The position numbers and the translations under genes are program-made. The notes beneath the pieces were generated by a model. That model did no database searches. It was not told the origin of the DNA and saw only the letters and a program-made list of their open reading frames with translations. From NCBI RefSeq assembly GCF_009799925.1, contig NZ_WELK01000009.1, forward strand, positions 92,974 through 156,973: a DNA stretch of 64,000 bases. The letters run 5' to 3'. This document shows positions 51,457 to 60,480 of this stretch, one piece after another (the stretch's first letter is position 1; every line of letters begins with the position of its first letter). Source of the stretch: Pseudomonas sp. R-28-1W-6 (GTDB taxonomy: Bacteria; Pseudomonadota; Gammaproteobacteria; Pseudomonadales; Pseudomonadaceae).

Positions 51457-52019
51457 CCCGCGGCGCCGTGACGGATCACCTCGATGCGCAGCTGCGCCTC
51501 GTAGGGCGGCACATGGCATTCGACGATGTCGCCGGGCGCCACCTGCAGGTGCACGCCGACGATATCGGCGTGGACCGGCTGGCGGCAGACGTGCCGGTCG
51601 ACCAGCACCGCGGTGCGCACCTCGCGCGCGCCGAGGCGGGTCAGGTAGGCACAGGTGCGCAGCAACGAGTGGCCCTCATAGAGCACGTCATCGACCACCA
51701 GCAAGCGGGTGTTGGCCAGGTCCAGCGCGGCCAGCTGCGGGTTGTCGGTCAGCGCCGTCTGCGCATGCAGCAGGCCGAGATCGTCGGCGTAGCGCTTGAC
51801 CTTCAGCGCATACAGCGGCAGCTCGGCTTGCCCGCTCAGGCGCGCCAGGTGCTGCTGCAGCCGGCGCGCCAGCGGTTCGCCACGGCGCAGGATGCCGACC
51901 AGCGCGCAAGGCCCGGCGGGCAGCAGGGCGGCGGCGCGCTGCGCCATCGCGGCGAGGATGGCCTCGACCTCATCGGCCTCGTACAGGCACAGGCGTTTGA
52001 CTGAGGGGGTGGACTGCAT
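51453..52019 (-). CDS. PyrR-like phosphoribosyltransferase
   Basis: A 188-residue PRTase-fold protein resembling PyrR. LVGILRRGEPLARRL and LLVVDDVLYEGHSLLRTCAYLTRLG (PRPP loop, 106-130) fit, and AVLVDRHVCRQPVHADIVG parallels the PyrR segment LVDRGHRELPIRADYVG. The PRPP loop reads DDVLYEGHS where PyrR has DDVLYTGRT, so PRPP binding may be altered. It lies 59 bases downstream of the FNR-family regulator in the same direction and is convergent with the hydrolase, overlapping it at a shared CTAG. It is not with pyrB or pyrC, so it is a paralog of the usual PyrR. Confidence 0.75.
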   Translation of the reverse strand: MQSTPSVKRLCLYEADEVEAILAAMAQRAAALLPAGPCALVGILRRGEPLARRLQQHLARLSGQAELPLYALKVKRYADDLGLLHAQTALTDNPQLAALDLANTRLLVVDDVLYEGHSLLRTCAYLTRLGAREVRTAVLVDRHVCRQPVHADIVGVHLQVAPGDIVECHVPPYEAQLRIEVIRHGAAG

Positions 52020-52078
52020 CGGCGGGTTTCCTATGCCTGGCGGCGGGTTGGCGTGGGCGCTGCACATCGGCTCGCCGG

Positions 52079-52819
52079 CTAGGCGCAGGCGGCGCCCATC
52101 TGCTGCAGGGCGGGCAAGTCGGTCAGCTGGATTTCCCGGCCACTGAGGCGAATCAGGCCGCTGTTGCGGTAGCGGGTGAACAGGCGGCTGACCGTCTCGG
52201 TGGTCAGCCCGAGGTAATTGCCGATCTCGCCCCGGCTCATCGGCAGGCTGAAGGCCTGCGCCGACCGGCCGAGCTGGCTGTAGCGCAGCGACAGCTGGAC
52301 GAGGAAGGCCGCCAGGCGCTGCTCGGCGCTTTCCCGGCTATGGCCGAGGTGCTCCTGTTCGGCATGGATCTCCCGGCTCAGGGTGGTCAGCAGGCGCTTG
52401 CGCAGCAGGGGAATGCTGCCGGCCAGCTCTTCCAGCAGGGCAAAGGAAATGCTGCAGACCAGCGAAGTCTCCAGGGCCACGGCATAGCTGAGGTAGTGTT
52501 CGGTGCCCAGTGCATCCAGGCCGAGCAACTCGCCCGGCAAGTGGAAACCGGTGATCTGCTCGCTGCCTTCCGGATTGAGCAGAAAGGTCTTCAACGAACC
52601 GCAACGCACGGCGAATACCTGGCGCATGGGCTCGCCGGCACGGAACAGGTAGTCGCCCTTGTGCAGCGGCGGATTGCGCCTGACGATGCCTTCGAGCTGG
52701 GCGATTTCCGTATCCCGCAGGCTGAATGGCAGGCAAAGGCGACTGATGCTGCAGCTGTGACAGTTAACGGGCGACTCGGCGGCGGGGCGAGTCGCCGCGT
52801 GGCGCTTGTCGGCTGGCAA
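52079..52819 (-). CDS. FNR/ANR-family oxygen-sensing regulator (paralog)
   Basis: A 246-residue Crp/Fnr regulator. The four cluster cysteines are C20, C23, C29 and C122, the same residue numbers as in E. coli FNR, so it should carry an oxygen-labile [4Fe-4S] cluster. The cyclic-nucleotide-like barrel spans ~35-130, and the DNA-recognition helix is SRGEIGNYLGLTTETVSRLFTRY with the E..SR contacts for TTGAT sites. It differs clearly from typical Pseudomonas Anr, so it is a second FNR-type sensor. It is co-directional with the PyrR-like gene and near an FNR box serving the facing pair. Confidence 0.85.
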   Translation of the reverse strand: MPADKRHAATRPAAESPVNCHSCSISRLCLPFSLRDTEIAQLEGIVRRNPPLHKGDYLFRAGEPMRQVFAVRCGSLKTFLLNPEGSEQITGFHLPGELLGLDALGTEHYLSYAVALETSLVCSISFALLEELAGSIPLLRKRLLTTLSREIHAEQEHLGHSRESAEQRLAAFLVQLSLRYSQLGRSAQAFSLPMSRGEIGNYLGLTTETVSRLFTRYRNSGLIRLSGREIQLTDLPALQQMGAACA

Positions 52820-52975
52820 GGGTGTCCACCTCCACGGCGCGAGAACCTGAGCAACTTAAGGCTAGTCGCATTCCGCGGGGTGGGCAGCGGTTCGCCGCGC
52901 GATCCTTCGCCCTTGGTCGGAAAGGCCCGGGGCGAAAGCGGGGCAGGGCATGACGCAGGTGGCGGCGCGGGCGCC

Positions 52976-53596
52976 TTATCCTTTGAAGCCCTTCGCCACC
53001 AGATAAACCTCCCGCGAGCGCGGGCGCGACGCCTCCGGTTTGCGGATCACCACCTTGTCGAATGAGCTGCGCACGTCCTTGAGAAACTCGTCGGAGCCTT
53101 CGCCCTGAAAGACCTTGACCACGTAGTTGCCACCGGGCTTGAGCACCTGGCGGACCATGTCGAGGGTGAGTTCGACCAGGTACATCGAGGAGGCCTGATC
53201 GGCGGCGGCAACGCCGCTGATGTTGGGGGCGATGTCGGAGACGATCAGGTCGGGCTGGTTGCCGTCGAGCAGGTCGAGAAGCTGCTGGAACACGGCATCG
53301 TCGGTGAAGTCGCCCTGGATGAAGTCGACGTTATCCAGCGGGTCCATCGGCAGAATGTCGGTGGCCACCACGCGGCCCTTTTCGCCCACGAGCTTTCCGG
53401 CTACCTGCGACCAGCCGCCGGGGGCCGAGCCGAGATCCATGAGCAGCATGCCGGGGCGGATCAGCTTGTCCTTCTCGTTCAGCTCAATCAGCTTGTAGCT
53501 GGAGCGGGAGCGCAAGCCATCCTTCTGGGCCCGTTTGACGTAGGGATCGTTGACGTGTTCATCCAGCCAGCGGCGGCTGCTTTTGGATCGTTTCAT
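52976..53596 (-). CDS. rlmE: 23S rRNA (uridine-2'-O) methyltransferase RlmE
   Basis: A 206-residue RrmJ/FtsJ methyltransferase that modifies U2552 of 23S rRNA on the 50S particle. The SAM loop is DLGSAPGGWSQVA, and the catalytic tetrad K35, D121, K161, E196 is offset three residues from E. coli K38/D124/K164/E199. ATG at 53596 is preferred over an in-frame GTG at 53611, as it gives the family-length N-terminus; neither has a strong ribosome site. It is not beside ftsH or yhbY, which is the usual order in gammaproteobacteria. Confidence 0.92.
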   Translation of the reverse strand: MKRSKSSRRWLDEHVNDPYVKRAQKDGLRSRSSYKLIELNEKDKLIRPGMLLMDLGSAPGGWSQVAGKLVGEKGRVVATDILPMDPLDNVDFIQGDFTDDAVFQQLLDLLDGNQPDLIVSDIAPNISGVAAADQASSMYLVELTLDMVRQVLKPGGNYVVKVFQGEGSDEFLKDVRSSFDKVVIRKPEASRPRSREVYLVAKGFKG

Positions 53597-53852
53597 GAGA
53601 GAGCCAACCACGGAAATTCAATAGGAGGAGCGGCCCCAGGCATGCAGCCAGGGCGCTGTTACAGGCAAAGTGGCGGCGATTATAAGCCGATAATCCGACG
53701 CAGGCTAAATCCGTGGCCCGGGCCGCGCACCGCGCCAACCGCCGCCGCTACAGAGCAAGCCTGACAGGGACGCGCGCCGGCGGGTACAATTCGCGCCTTA
53801 CTCCCACCCTCTGTTGCTTCCTTTGCCGGAGTCACCGGCCAGGATTACCGCC

Positions 53853-55472
53853 ATGATTCGCATCAACGAACTGTCTCTGCCCCTCGATCACAGCGCCGAT
53901 GAGTTGCGCCAGGCCATCGTCCGACGCCTGGGGATCGGCGACGCCGATCTGCTGAACTTCAGCGTATTCAAGCGCAGCTACGATGCGCGCAAGAAGAACA
54001 GCGTCATCCTGTTCATCTACATCATCGATCTGCAGGCCCGCGACGAGGCGGCCATCCTCGCGCGCCTTGGCGCAGACCCGCATATCCGCCCGGCCCCTGA
54101 CACCCGCTACTACCCGGTCGGCCAGGCGCCGGCCGATCTGAGCGAGCGGCCGCTGGTCGTCGGCTTCGGCCCCTGCGGCCTGTTCGCCGCACTGCTGCTG
54201 GCGCAGATGGGCTTCAAGCCGATCGTGCTGGAGCGCGGCAAGGATGTACGCAGCCGCACCAAGGACACCTGGGCCCTGTGGCGCAAGAAGGTCCTGACCC
54301 CGGAGTCCAACGTGCAGTTCGGCGAGGGTGGGGCCGGCCTGTTCTCCGACGGCAAGCTCTACAGCCAGATCAAGGACCCGAAGTTCTACGCGCGCAAGGT
54401 GATGCACGAGTTCGTCCGCGCCGGCGCGCCGGAAGAAATCATGTACGTCAGCAAGCCGCACATCGGCACCTTCCGCCTCACCGGCGTGGTGGCGGCCATG
54501 CGCGAGGAGATCATCGCCCTGGGCGGCGAGGTGCGTTTCGAAAGCAAGGTCACCGATCTGGTGATCGACGACGGCCAGCTGGAGGGTGTGGTGCTGGCCA
54601 GCGGCGAAACCCTGCGCAGCCGCCATGTGGTGCTGGCGCTGGGTCACAGCTCGCGCGACACCTTCCGCATGCTGCACCGCCAGGGCGTGTTCATCGAAGC
54701 CAAGCCGTTTGCCGTGGGTTTCCGCATCGAGCACCCGCAAGGCCTGATCGACCAGGCCCGCCTGGGCAAGTACGCCGGCCATCCGGAGCTGGGCGCCGCC
54801 GATTACAAGCTGGTGCACCACGCCAAGAACGGCCGTGCCGTCTACAGCTTCTGCATGTGCCCCGGCGGCACCGTGGTGGCGGCCACCTCCGAGCCGGGCC
54901 GGGTGGTGACCAACGGCATGAGCCAGTACTCGCGCAACGAACGCAACGCCAACTCCGGCATAGTCGTGGGCATCAACCCGGAGCAGGACTTCCCCGGCGG
55001 CCCGCTGGCCGGCGTGGAGTTCCAGGAGCGTCTTGAATCGCGCGCCTATGAGCTGGGCGGCAGCGATTACTGTGCGCCGGCACAGCTGGTCGGCGACTTC
55101 ATTCGCGGCGTACCGTCGAGCGAACTGGGCGAGGTGGAACCTTCCTACAAGCCTGGCATACGCCTGGGCGACCTGGCGCCCTCGCTGCCGGACTACGCGA
55201 TCGAGGCCATCCGCGAGGCGCTGCCGGTGTTCGGCAAGCAGATTCGCGGCTTCGACCGCGATGACGCGGTGCTCACCGGCATCGAAACCCGTACCAGCTC
55301 GCCGGTGCGTATCACCCGCGACCACGAGACCCTGCAGAGCCTCAACCTCAAGGGCCTGTACCCGGCCGGCGAGGGCGCCGGCTATGCCGGCGGCATTCTC
55401 TCGGCGGGCGTGGACGGCATCAAGGTCGCCGAGGCGCTGGCCAAGTCGATCCTGGCCGAGCAGAGCCACTGA
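53853..55472 (+). CDS. FAD-dependent oxidoreductase (COG2509-like)
   Basis: A 539-residue protein. An N-terminal ~80-residue domain of unknown role precedes a FAD-binding Rossmann fold with GFGPCG at 104-109 (LVVGFGPCGLFAALLLAQMGFKPIVLERG). A conserved block NVQFGEGGAGLFSDGKLYSQI follows, then a substrate region with YSFCMCPGGTVVAATSE and a second FAD contact near the end (LKGLYPAGEGAGYAGGILSAGVDGIKVAEAL). This family is widespread and often annotated only as a dehydrogenase; the electron donor and substrate are unknown. It is 11 bases upstream of the SpoU methyltransferase, so they are probably one transcript. Confidence 0.82.
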   Translation: MIRINELSLPLDHSADELRQAIVRRLGIGDADLLNFSVFKRSYDARKKNSVILFIYIIDLQARDEAAILARLGADPHIRPAPDTRYYPVGQAPADLSERPLVVGFGPCGLFAALLLAQMGFKPIVLERGKDVRSRTKDTWALWRKKVLTPESNVQFGEGGAGLFSDGKLYSQIKDPKFYARKVMHEFVRAGAPEEIMYVSKPHIGTFRLTGVVAAMREEIIALGGEVRFESKVTDLVIDDGQLEGVVLASGETLRSRHVVLALGHSSRDTFRMLHRQGVFIEAKPFAVGFRIEHPQGLIDQARLGKYAGHPELGAADYKLVHHAKNGRAVYSFCMCPGGTVVAATSEPGRVVTNGMSQYSRNERNANSGIVVGINPEQDFPGGPLAGVEFQERLESRAYELGGSDYCAPAQLVGDFIRGVPSSELGEVEPSYKPGIRLGDLAPSLPDYAIEAIREALPVFGKQIRGFDRDDAVLTGIETRTSSPVRITRDHETLQSLNLKGLYPAGEGAGYAGGILSAGVDGIKVAEALAKSILAEQSH

Positions 55473-55483
55473 GGGCCTCCGCG

Positions 55484-56209
55484 ATGAAACTCGAGGACAT
55501 CAAGAAGCTGCAGCAGAAAAAGTACCGGGCCGAGTTCGGTCATTTTCTGGTGGAGGGCGAGCATCTGCTGCTGGAGCTGCAAAAGGCGGCGCTGCACAAC
55601 CCCGCGCTGCTCGCCAGCCAGCTGTATGTCACCGCGGTCTACGAACACTGGCAAAGCCCGTTCAAGACCCAGGTGATCAGCGACCGGCAGATGGCGCAGA
55701 TCGCCGACACCCAGACCCCGCAGGGCATCCTGGCCGTGGTGCCGATGGCGGCGCTGACGCCGCCGGTTGCTGCAGCCAGCGAGCGCGCCATTTACCTGCA
55801 TGAAATCCAGGACCCGGGCAACCTCGGCACCATCCTGCGCACCCTGGCCTGGTTCGGCGCTTTCCGCTGCCTGCTCAGCCCCGGCAGCGTCGATCCGTAC
55901 AACCCCAAGGTGGTGCGTTCCAGCATGGGCGCCATCTTCCATGCGCCGCTGGAGCTGGACGTGGAGCTGGAGTCCCTGGGCACCCGCTTTGCGCGAATCG
56001 CCTGCCTGGATATGCAGGGCGAGCCGGTGCAGTCGGCCAGCTTCAAGGCCTTCGATTGCTACCTGTTCGGCAACGAAGCGCGCGGCGTGCCCCGCGAGCA
56101 GCTGACCGCGCTGAATGCCCAGCCTTTTACCATTCGCGGCTGCGGCGCCATCGAATCGCTGAACCTGGCCACCACGGTCAACATGTGCGCGTACGAACTG
56201 AACCGCTAG
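55484..56209 (+). CDS. SpoU/TrmH-family RNA 2'-O-methyltransferase
   Basis: A 241-residue SPOUT methyltransferase with the three knot motifs in order: NLGTILRTLAWFG, YLFGNEARGVP, and IRGCGAIESLNLATTVNMCAYEL. An N-terminal substrate-binding domain (RAEFGHFLVEGEHLLLELQKA) resembles rRNA-acting members. The target nucleotide, tRNA or rRNA, cannot be determined. It follows the FAD-dependent gene by 11 bases. Confidence 0.85.
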   Translation: MKLEDIKKLQQKKYRAEFGHFLVEGEHLLLELQKAALHNPALLASQLYVTAVYEHWQSPFKTQVISDRQMAQIADTQTPQGILAVVPMAALTPPVAAASERAIYLHEIQDPGNLGTILRTLAWFGAFRCLLSPGSVDPYNPKVVRSSMGAIFHAPLELDVELESLGTRFARIACLDMQGEPVQSASFKAFDCYLFGNEARGVPREQLTALNAQPFTIRGCGAIESLNLATTVNMCAYELNR

Positions 56210-56233
56210 CAGCCGGCCCCAAATCGAGACAAG

Positions 56234-56983
56234 TCAGGCCGAAAAGCCGCCATCGATCATCAAGCTGGCGCCGGTGATGTAACCCGCCTCCGGGCCGGCC
56301 AGGTAGGCGACGAAGCCGGCGATTTCATCCGCCTTGCCGTAACGATCCAGCGCCATCAGGCCTTTCAGGTATTCGGCACCTTCGCCATCGGCCGGGTTCA
56401 TCTCGGTATCCACCGGACCGGGCTGCACGTTGTTCACCGTGATGTTGCGTGGGCCCAGGTCGCGGGCCATGCCTTTGGCCAGGCCGACCAGCGCCGACTT
56501 GCTCATGGCGTACACCGCGCCGCCGGCCACCGGGATGCGTTCGGCATTGGTGCTGCCGATATTGATGATGCGCCCGCCCTCGCTCATGTGCCGGGCGGCT
56601 TCCTGGCTGGCGACGAACACGCTGCGCACGTTGACCGCCAGGGTGTGATCCAGCTGTTCCAGGGTGAGCTCTTCGGTACTGCCCCAGGCCAGCACGCCGG
56701 CGTTGTTGACCAGAATGTCCAGGCCGCCGAAGTGCTCGACCGCCGCGCGAATGGCCTGTTGCACGGCTGCGGCATCGGCACTGTCGGCCTTGAGCGCGAG
56801 GGCCTTGCCGCCAGCGGCAGTGACTTCGCTGGCCAGGGCATTGGCCCGCTCGGCGGATGACACATAGGTGAAGGCCACTGCCGCGCCTTCACGGGCCAGG
56901 CGCTTGACGATGGCCGCGCCGATGCCGCGCGAACCGCCCTGGATGAAAGCCACTTTGCCTTGCAGGGTTTGGGGCGTTGTCAT
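56234..56983 (-). CDS. Short-chain dehydrogenase/reductase
   Basis: A 249-residue classical SDR. GGSRGIG at 16-22 binds the cofactor, NNAG is at 93-96, and the catalytic S144, Y158 and K162 are intact. The arginine in GGSRGIG and FTYVSSAERA suggest NADPH use. It resembles FabG-like and 3-oxoacyl reductases, but is not in a fatty-acid locus, so the substrate is unknown. Single-gene unit, convergent with the methyltransferase. Confidence 0.82.
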   Translation of the reverse strand: MTTPQTLQGKVAFIQGGSRGIGAAIVKRLAREGAAVAFTYVSSAERANALASEVTAAGGKALALKADSADAAAVQQAIRAAVEHFGGLDILVNNAGVLAWGSTEELTLEQLDHTLAVNVRSVFVASQEAARHMSEGGRIINIGSTNAERIPVAGGAVYAMSKSALVGLAKGMARDLGPRNITVNNVQPGPVDTEMNPADGEGAEYLKGLMALDRYGKADEIAGFVAYLAGPEAGYITGASLMIDGGFSA

Positions 56984-57101
56984 GGTGTATCTCCATTACA
57001 GGAAGTTAAGCCAGTCGATCTGACTAAGAGCTGGGCAATCTATTGCCACGCGCCCGGGGTTCGGAGTATCGACCGAAACCGCCCGGCGCGCGACGTCAGG
57101 A

Positions 57102-57860
57102 TCAGGAGCGCGGCCCCATGATCTGTTTCAGGACATCGGGACTCGGTGCTCCTCGCTGCTGGCGCAGCTGGCCGTTTTCGTCCGGGTAGAAAATCGCCGG
57201 CGTAGCCGATGCGCCCATTTCCGCCATCAGGCCAAGGTTGCTGTCGAGCTGCTGCTGGATCGCCGCTGGAATCTGCTTCAGCCCTTGCAGCTGGCTGGCC
57301 TTGCCAGCGGACTCATGCTCATGCAGCGCCGCCTGCCGATCCTCGGCGCTGAGCAGAGCGGCGGCCTTGGCCACGCTGTCCTGGCGCAACATGCCGACCA
57401 TCACGTGACGAAGCTGCACGTCGCCGGCCTCGACCCAGGGCCGCGCCTGTTTCCAGAACAGGTTGCAGTAGGGGCAATTGGGGTCGGAGAACAGGTAGAT
57501 GATGCGCGGTGCCTGGGCGCTGCCGTCGGCGATCCAGGTACTGCGCTCCAGCTTGCCGAGCATTTCCTTGGCCAGCGGTTCGTATACCAGCCTGTCCAGC
57601 GGTTGCTGCGAGAGGTCTTCGCCCTGGGCATTGAGCAGGCTGCCGACCAGTACGTGCTGGCCATCGGCAGTCAGGTACAGGGCGACACCCTGGCCGTTGT
57701 AGCGGGCGGCATAGCCCTGCAGGCCGCTGGGTGCATCGAAACGCTGGATGATTTCGGCACCGCGGGCTTCGACGGCCTTGATCGCGGCCGGCCACTCCTG
57801 GGCCTGTGCCAGCGGCATGGCGAACAGGGTGAAGAGGAGGGCAGTCAGGTGGCGTTGCAT
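57102..57860 (-). CDS. dsbG: Periplasmic disulfide isomerase/chaperone DsbG
   Basis: A 252-residue DsbC/DsbG-type protein. The signal peptide ends after PLAQA. A dimerisation domain (~22-90) precedes the thioredoxin fold with active site C129-P-Y-C132 (LFSDPNCPYCNLFW) and the cis-proline segment ASATPAIFYPDENG. DsbG protects single cysteines from over-oxidation and isomerises disulfides. DsbD, encoded two genes upstream, would keep it reduced. The start is three bases from the preceding stop. Confidence 0.9.
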   Translation of the reverse strand: MQRHLTALLFTLFAMPLAQAQEWPAAIKAVEARGAEIIQRFDAPSGLQGYAARYNGQGVALYLTADGQHVLVGSLLNAQGEDLSQQPLDRLVYEPLAKEMLGKLERSTWIADGSAQAPRIIYLFSDPNCPYCNLFWKQARPWVEAGDVQLRHVMVGMLRQDSVAKAAALLSAEDRQAALHEHESAGKASQLQGLKQIPAAIQQQLDSNLGLMAEMGASATPAIFYPDENGQLRQQRGAPSPDVLKQIMGPRS

Positions 57861-57862
57861 GC

Positions 57863-58672
57863 TTATTGATCCCTCTTCAGTACTTCAAGCGCGCGAGCCA
57901 GGCTGGCGCGGGACAGTTCGCCCAGGTGACTGCCGACCTGGCGCCCCTCGGCGTCGTAGAACAGGGTGCTGGGCAGGGCCATGGAACCGACGTGCTGGCC
58001 CAGGCGGCCGCCGCTGTCGAGCAGTACGTTGTCCAGCCCCAGGGCCTCGGTCTGCAGGTACTGGTTGACCACGCCCTGGCCTTCGCCCTGGTTGACGAAC
58101 AGGATGGTCAGTTCCGGGTTGTCGCGTTGCGCCTCGGCCAGTACCGGCATTTCGCGGCGGCACGGCGGGCACCAGGTGGCCCAGAGGTTGACCACCAGCG
58201 GCTTGCCGACATAGTCCTCGAGTTCCACAGTGGCACCCTGGCTGTCCCTGAACGAAAGCTCCGGCAGCCGCGTGCCTTGTTCCAGGCCATGCAGGGCCAG
58301 GCTGCCCAGCCCCCAGCTGAGCAAGCCGACGGCCAGCGCGCTGGCCAGCGCGCTTCTGATGGCCGGCGTGCGCCAGGCCAGCCAGGCGCCCAGCAGCAGG
58401 GCGGCCAGCAAGCCGGGCCAGGCGATGAAGCCGCCGTCGCGGATATCCAGGGCCTGCCAGGGCTGCTCGCGGTAGTGCTCGAAATACACCGCAACGAAGG
58501 CCACTCGGCCGACCAGCAGGGCCACCAGCAACAGGCGGAACAGCTGTTTCTCGGGGTTTACCGCGCTACGCCGGCCGACATACCAGCCGATGACGGTCGC
58601 CAGCAGCAGGCTGAGCAGCAACAGCACATGGGCGGTGCTGAGGGCCAGCGGCCCGATATTGATCGTCAGCAT
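57863..58672 (-). CDS. dsbE: Membrane-anchored TlpA/DsbE-type thioredoxin with Lgt-like N-terminus
   Basis: A 269-residue protein in two parts. Residues 1-130 contain four or so membrane helices and a stretch, GRVAFVAVYFEHYR...IRDGGFIAWPGLLAALL, that recalls the first helices of prolipoprotein diacylglyceryl transferase (Lgt). Residues ~135-269 are a TlpA-like periplasmic thioredoxin domain with C168-P-P-C171 (LWATWCPPCRREMP). It probably relays electrons from DsbD to DsbG or other substrates. The start shares one base with the dsbD stop (TGATG). Equivalent to PA2477 by position. Confidence 0.82.
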   Translation of the reverse strand: MLTINIGPLALSTAHVLLLLSLLLATVIGWYVGRRSAVNPEKQLFRLLLVALLVGRVAFVAVYFEHYREQPWQALDIRDGGFIAWPGLLAALLLGAWLAWRTPAIRSALASALAVGLLSWGLGSLALHGLEQGTRLPELSFRDSQGATVELEDYVGKPLVVNLWATWCPPCRREMPVLAEAQRDNPELTILFVNQGEGQGVVNQYLQTEALGLDNVLLDSGGRLGQHVGSMALPSTLFYDAEGRQVGSHLGELSRASLARALEVLKRDQ

Positions 58673-60432
58673 CAGCCACGCTCCTGGGTAGTCGTCCATA
58701 TCTGCAGAAACTGCTCGGCATCCACCGCGCCGGTGATGCGTTGCGAGCGTCGTTCTTCACCGTTCGGACCGATCCACAGCAGGGTGGGCGGGCCCATTAC
58801 ATCAAAGCGGCTGAGTAGCGCGCGGCTGGCCGCATTGCTCTCGGTCACGTCCGGGCGCAGCACGCGCACGCCCTGCAGGCTGGCCTGCACCTCGGGATTG
58901 CCGAACACGGTCTTCTCCATGACTTTGCACGACACACACCAGTCCGCGTAGTAATCCACCAGCACCCACTGGCCTTCGGCCTTGGCGGCGGCCAGCTCGC
59001 GCTCCAGCGCGGCCGGCTCGCTCAGGTCGATAAAGTGCTGCTCGCTCGATGCGGCAGCAACGGCGGTGCCGGTGAAGACCTTGAGCGGCTGCAGTGGGTC
59101 GCTGGCGCCACCGGCAGCCCCCAGCAGCATCGCCATGCCCCACAGCCCCAGCAGTGCACCCGCGGCCTTGCTCAGGCTGGTGTGCTGTCGCACCTGACGC
59201 GCCAGTTGCAGCAGGGCACTGGCCAGCAGAATCAGCAGTGCGCCCCACAGGCCCAGCCAGACCGGTTCGGCCAGCAGCGGGCGGATCACCAGCAACGCGG
59301 TCACCAGGAACAGGAAACCGAACACCACCTTGACCCGATTCATCCACGCACCCGGTTTCGGCAGGAAGCGGTTGCCCAGGGTCACCAGCAACACCAGCGG
59401 CGTACCGATGCCCAGACCCAGGGCAAACAACACCAGGCCACCGTGCAGTGCATCGCCACTCTGCGCGATATACAGCAGGGCGGCGGCCAGCGGCGCGGTC
59501 ATGCACGGGCCGACCAGCAGGCCGGAGAACAGGCCAAGCAGGCTGGCACCCACCAGGCTGCCACCTTGCTGCTTGCGCCCGGCGTTTTCCAGGCGGTCAC
59601 GCAGGGCTGCCGGCAGCTGCAGCTCGAACAGGCCGAACATCGGCAGGGCCAGCAGGACAAACAGCGCGGCGAAGCTGGCCAGCAACCAGGGTTGCTGCAG
59701 CAGGCCTTGCAGGTTGGCACCCATCAGGGCCGCCACCACGCCCAGCGCGGCATACACCAGCGCCATGCTCACCACATAGGCCGAAGCCAGGGCCAGGCCG
59801 CGCCGCGGCGTGGCACCGCTGCCCACCACGATGCCGGCGAGAATCGGCAGCATCGGCAAGGAGCAGGGAGCGAAGGCCAGCAGCAGGCCCAGGCCGAAGA
59901 ACAGCAGCAGGCTCAGGGCCAGGGTCTGGCTCTGCAGGCCGCCGACCAGGGCCTGGTCTTCGGCCAGTGTCGTGTTCTCTGCGCTCGGCGCACCGGCATC
60001 GGACAGATCGAGCTGCTGGGTCTGCGGCGGGTAGCAGAGCCCGGCATCGGCGCAGCCTTGCCAGCCAATCTGGATGCTGCCGGTGTTGCCGGCCGGCAGG
60101 ATCAGCTCCAGGCGGTCGCGATAGATCTGCGAGTCGCCGAAGTATTCATCGTTATACGGCAGCCCCGGCGGCAGCTCGGGCTCGACCCCGGCGGGCAAGC
60201 CGCTGAACTGCAGGCGATGCTGGTAGAGGTAGTAGCCGGGGGCGATGTCCCAGCGCAGCAGGGTTTCGCCATTGGCCTGCGGTTCGACGCTAAGCTCGAA
60301 CGCCTCCTCGGCGGGGAGGAAGTCCGCCTGCTGGGTATTACCCGCCAGCAGGGGGTTGGCGGAAAAGCTGGAGGCCTGTACCGGCTGCAGTAGCCAGGCC
60401 CACATCAGAGAAAACAGCAGGAGCGTCCGCAT
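58672..60432 (-). CDS. dsbD: Thiol:disulfide interchange protein DsbD
   Basis: A 586-residue electron conduit from cytoplasmic thioredoxin to the periplasm. The signal peptide is followed by the alpha domain with C127 and C133 (GCADAGLCYPPQTQ), eight membrane helices with the redox cysteines in FAPCSLPMLPILAG and LLVGPCMTAPLAAALLY, and the gamma domain with YADWCVSCKVMEKTVF. All six cysteines are present. It is the first gene of dsbD-dsbE-dsbG, divergent from dsbRS, and corresponds to PA2478. Confidence 0.93.
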   Translation of the reverse strand: MRTLLLFSLMWAWLLQPVQASSFSANPLLAGNTQQADFLPAEEAFELSVEPQANGETLLRWDIAPGYYLYQHRLQFSGLPAGVEPELPPGLPYNDEYFGDSQIYRDRLELILPAGNTGSIQIGWQGCADAGLCYPPQTQQLDLSDAGAPSAENTTLAEDQALVGGLQSQTLALSLLLFFGLGLLLAFAPCSLPMLPILAGIVVGSGATPRRGLALASAYVVSMALVYAALGVVAALMGANLQGLLQQPWLLASFAALFVLLALPMFGLFELQLPAALRDRLENAGRKQQGGSLVGASLLGLFSGLLVGPCMTAPLAAALLYIAQSGDALHGGLVLFALGLGIGTPLVLLVTLGNRFLPKPGAWMNRVKVVFGFLFLVTALLVIRPLLAEPVWLGLWGALLILLASALLQLARQVRQHTSLSKAAGALLGLWGMAMLLGAAGGASDPLQPLKVFTGTAVAAASSEQHFIDLSEPAALERELAAAKAEGQWVLVDYYADWCVSCKVMEKTVFGNPEVQASLQGVRVLRPDVTESNAASRALLSRFDVMGPPTLLWIGPNGEERRSQRITGAVDAEQFLQIWTTTQERG

Positions 60433-60480
60433 GCATGACCACGTCTGTGAATGTCGAGGCGCGCAGCATCGCAGTTGGCG

